Positions 3,463 to 5,216 of a stretch of 5,216 nt of DNA are shown here, piece after piece. The position numbers and the translations under genes are program-made. The DNA comes from Robiginitomaculum sp. Its GTDB lineage: Bacteria > Pseudomonadota > Alphaproteobacteria > Caulobacterales > Maricaulaceae. The first letter of the stretch is position 1. Each line of letters opens with the position of its first letter. Below the pieces are notes generated by a model. The model worked only from the letters and a program-made list of their open reading frames with translations. It did not search any database and was not told the DNA's origin. Where the stretch lies: assembly GCA_026993275.1 (NCBI GenBank), contig JALWUB010000272.1, positions 1 to 5,216 of the forward strand, written 5' to 3'.

Positions 3463-5216
3463 TGCACCCTCACTGCCGCACTGGTTTGCGAGCGCACATT
3501 GCCATTGGCATCGGCAAACTTCAAAACCACCCGCAAATTGGCCGGATCCAGGGCCAGGGACTGACCTTGCTGGTCGGTCGCAAAAACCCCGAAAAAGGAA
3601 ACGCCACTGCCAATGGTTGCCGCCAACGGACCGGGTCCGGGCGGCTGCATGCACTGCCCCGCCGCATCGGTCTCGCAAAGCTGCAACAAGAGCGGCAAGG
3701 TGCTGTTGCCGCTCTCAACTGACACGGTCATGGCAGCATCGGATGATCCGGCGGCATCACCGGCACCGATATTGGTCGCGGAAACGGACATGAAGCTGCT
3801 GCCCCCTGCCGGAACCGTGATAATGCCATTGGCATCCGGGGTTGCCGAAATGGACAAAATATCCGGTCCCGGCTGGCTGTCAATGGACAGCAATACGGTG
3901 TTCACACCCGGAATCTTCGCAGCCAGGGCATTGTCGCACACAACCTTCGGAAACAGCTCCTCACCGGTATTGGTCGTGCTTGGCTGAAACGACAGGATGA
4001 AGGATTTGGTTTCACCCGGATTCATCAAAAAATGGCTATCCACCGGCCCCACCAGGGCATTGAGAGCATTGGCGGGCGTATAACTCATGCTGAATGCGGG
4101 ATTGGCCGGCAAATCAAAATGGCAATTGTCCGCCCGATTGGCTCCGGCATTGATGACCGAGGCAAAGACGGTAATGGCCGGACCGCCGGCAAAGCCGGAG
4201 CGCGCGGCGGGCAGCACCGAGGAAAACACCGTTGTCGGGCCGGTTTTGGCGCTGACGCCGTAAATGACGACATCGGCATCATGCGTCACCGTGGTGCCGA
4301 CCGCAATATCGGCAACACTGTCGCCATTGAAATCGCCTGCGCTGCCCAGGACCGTGCCGGTTTGCCCGATTGCAAAAGGCCCGTTCAGAGTGACGCCGTT
4401 GCTGCCATCCAGCGCCGACAGCTCCAGGCTGGCCGCAAAGGGCGTGTCCTTGCCGTAAATGACATAGGCGGCACCGGCCCGGTCGAGGCCGCCCGGCGAT
4501 GGATTGCGCGCACCGATGAGTATGTCTTTGAGGCCATCGCCGTTAAAATCTCCTGCCGCGCTCGTGCCCGTACCGGCTTCGTCTCCAGCGGTAACGCCAT
4601 TGACCCGAAAGCCATTTGAGCCGTCCAGCGCGGCAACGTCAACTTGGCTAGCAAAAGCGCCGGATCGGCCAAAAACAACATAGGCGCTGCCGGCATCGGT
4701 CCGGCCATCAGGATCCGCCAGCAAGGCACCGATAACCACGTCATCAATGCCGTCGCCATTGACATCACCGGCGCTATCAAGCCGTGCACCAAAAACGTCA
4801 CCAGCCTCCGGGGAAGTCATTGTAAAGCCGTTGGCGCCATCAAGCGACGACAATTCCAACACAGGGTCAAACGGCGCAGTTTTGCCAAAAACGACGTAAA
4901 CGGCGCCGGCACGGGGAAAACTGCCAGTTTTGGAAACCAGCACATCGTCAATGCCATCATGGTTGATATCTCCGGCCGCACTCACACGCGCGCCCGCTTC
5001 ATCCCCGGCGGTAACGCCGTTCATGACAAAGCCATTTGTGCCGTCCAGGCTGGAAAGATCGAATGTGGCGGCAAACGGTCCGTCATGGCCAAATACGACA
5101 TAGGCGGCCCCAGTCCGGCTGCGCCCGCCCGGATTGTCTACCGGCGCCCCGATTATCACATCATCAATGCCATCACCGTTGACATCACCAGCCTTTGAAA
5201 CCCAGGAACCCGAAAA
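3459..5216 (-). CDS. FG-GAP (integrin-alpha type) repeat protein with the shared C-terminal module, N-terminus outside window
   Basis: The frame is open from the right edge to a TGA at 3461-3459, giving 585 residues of a longer protein. The GTG near 5159 is an internal valine, because FG-GAP sequence continues upstream of it to the edge. Five FG-GAP units are seen, each with A-Y-V-V-F-G, L-D-G-x-N-G-F and a calcium loop of the D-x-N-G-D-G-x-x-D type. The loops are near 5186-5160, 4970-4944, 4766-4740, 4550-4524 and 4334-4308, 68-72 residues apart. The last loop reads D-F-N-G-D-S-V-A-D and is degenerate. FG-GAP units normally form seven-bladed propellers that bind calcium and protein or glycan ligands outside the cell, so about two units and a signal peptide are probably missing. 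A 260-residue four-cysteine tail follows from 4241. The N-terminal part has no cysteine. It overlaps the next gene by ATGA, so the two are very likely co-translated. Its ligand is unknown. Confidence 0.93.
   Translation of the reverse strand, partial: FSGSWVSKAGDVNGDGIDDVIIGAPVDNPGGRSRTGAAYVVFGHDGPFAATFDLSSLDGTNGFVMNGVTAGDEAGARVSAAGDINHDGIDDVLVSKTGSFPRAGAVYVVFGKTAPFDPVLELSSLDGANGFTMTSPEAGDVFGARLDSAGDVNGDGIDDVVIGALLADPDGRTDAGSAYVVFGRSGAFASQVDVAALDGSNGFRVNGVTAGDEAGTGTSAAGDFNGDGLKDILIGARNPSPGGLDRAGAAYVIYGKDTPFAASLELSALDGSNGVTLNGPFAIGQTGTVLGSAGDFNGDSVADIAVGTTVTHDADVVIYGVSAKTGPTTVFSSVLPAARSGFAGGPAITVFASVINAGANRADNCHFDLPANPAFSMSYTPANALNALVGPVDSHFLMNPGETKSFILSFQPSTTNTGEELFPKVVCDNALAAKIPGVNTVLLSIDSQPGPDILSISATPDANGIITVPAGGSSFMSVSATNIGAGDAAGSSDAAMTVSVESGNSTLPLLLQLCETDAAGQCMQPPGPGPLAATIGSGVSFFGVFATDQQGQSLALDPANLRVVLKFADANGNVRSQTSAAVRVQ
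3462..4241 (-). other. Shared 260-residue C-terminal module, copy in the FG-GAP gene
   Basis: It runs from G-P-T-T-V-F-S-S-V-L to V-R-V-Q at the stop. Its four cysteines are the only ones in the visible protein, at module positions 40, 102, 189 and 197, identical to the other copy. C-E-T-D-A-A-G-x-C (CX7C) is fully conserved between copies. All four would be extracytoplasmic, so two disulfides are plausible (inference). Confidence 0.85.
3467..3471 (-). promoter_or_regulatory. Ribosome binding site for the seven-repeat protein
   Basis: On the - strand GAGGG ends 4 nt before the ATG at 3462-3460 and lies within the last codons of the upstream gene. Together with the ATGA overlap it supports this start over codons further upstream. 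Confidence 0.6.
4251..5216 (-). repeat. FG-GAP repeat array (five units visible)
   Basis: Units share A-Y-V-V-F-G, an acidic/serine linker with L-x-x-L-D-G-x-N-G, and the Ca-binding loop D-[VIF]-N-x-D-G-[IL]-x-D followed by V-x-I-G-A. Unit two has a shortened, altered stretch (V-S-K-T-G-S-F) in place of I-G-A-x-x-x-x-P, giving the 68-residue spacing. The final unit is degenerate in its calcium loop and lacks the usual A-Y before V-V-I-Y-G. Confidence 0.9.

Noticed and set aside
3463..3678. 72 extra in-frame codons upstream of the chosen start of the seven-repeat protein
   Set aside because: They overlap the conserved tail of the upstream gene in another frame and encode no signal-like or domain sequence. 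The ATG at 3462 has a ribosome site and the ATGA overlap.
4032..5198. Two long + strand frames (195 and 184 codons) opposite the FG-GAP gene
   Set aside because: They mirror the repeats of the - strand gene, have no domain character, and arise from the codon bias of the repeat gene.
2038..5216. Possible CRISPR or DNA-level satellite because of the periodic sequence
   Set aside because: The periodicity is at the protein level with diverged codons and units of roughly 175-215 bp; there are no short identical repeats with unique spacers.

Overview
The window looks like chromosomal DNA from a fairly GC-rich Gram-negative bacterium. The codon style, a PhoD-type phosphatase and large exported propeller proteins suggest a proteobacterium, perhaps an alphaproteobacterium; this is an impression, not a proof. 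No rRNA, tRNA, CRISPR array, insertion sequence or phage gene is visible.

Layout from left to right. (1) Positions 1-279, + strand: the C-terminal end of a PhoD-like alkaline phosphatase whose start lies outside the window. (2) Positions 292-974, - strand: a compact two-gene unit, a small four-helix membrane protein followed by a short XRE-type DNA-binding protein, coupled by a one-base TGATG overlap. In front of it (1000-1040) is a promoter whose -35 and -10 boxes lie inside two similar 14-bp dyads exactly 21 bp apart, which looks like an autoregulatory operator. (3) Positions 1041-1245: about 200 bp with no gene or clear terminator. (4) Positions 1246-5216, - strand: two large genes coupled by a 4-base ATGA overlap. 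The upstream one, cut by the right edge, carries at least five FG-GAP (integrin-alpha type) calcium-binding propeller repeats. The downstream one (738 aa) has a signal peptide and seven repeats of a different type built on a GGF-x-x-x-W core.

The most striking observation is that these two proteins, with unrelated-looking N-terminal propellers, end in the same 260-residue tail. The two tails align from end to end without a gap. By hand count 152 of 260 residues are identical, and all four cysteines are at the same module positions (40, 102, 189, 197). The pair therefore looks like two exported propeller proteins sharing one C-terminal module and made together from a translationally coupled mRNA. 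Their biological role cannot be read from the sequence; surface attachment, matrix or ligand binding would be guesses.
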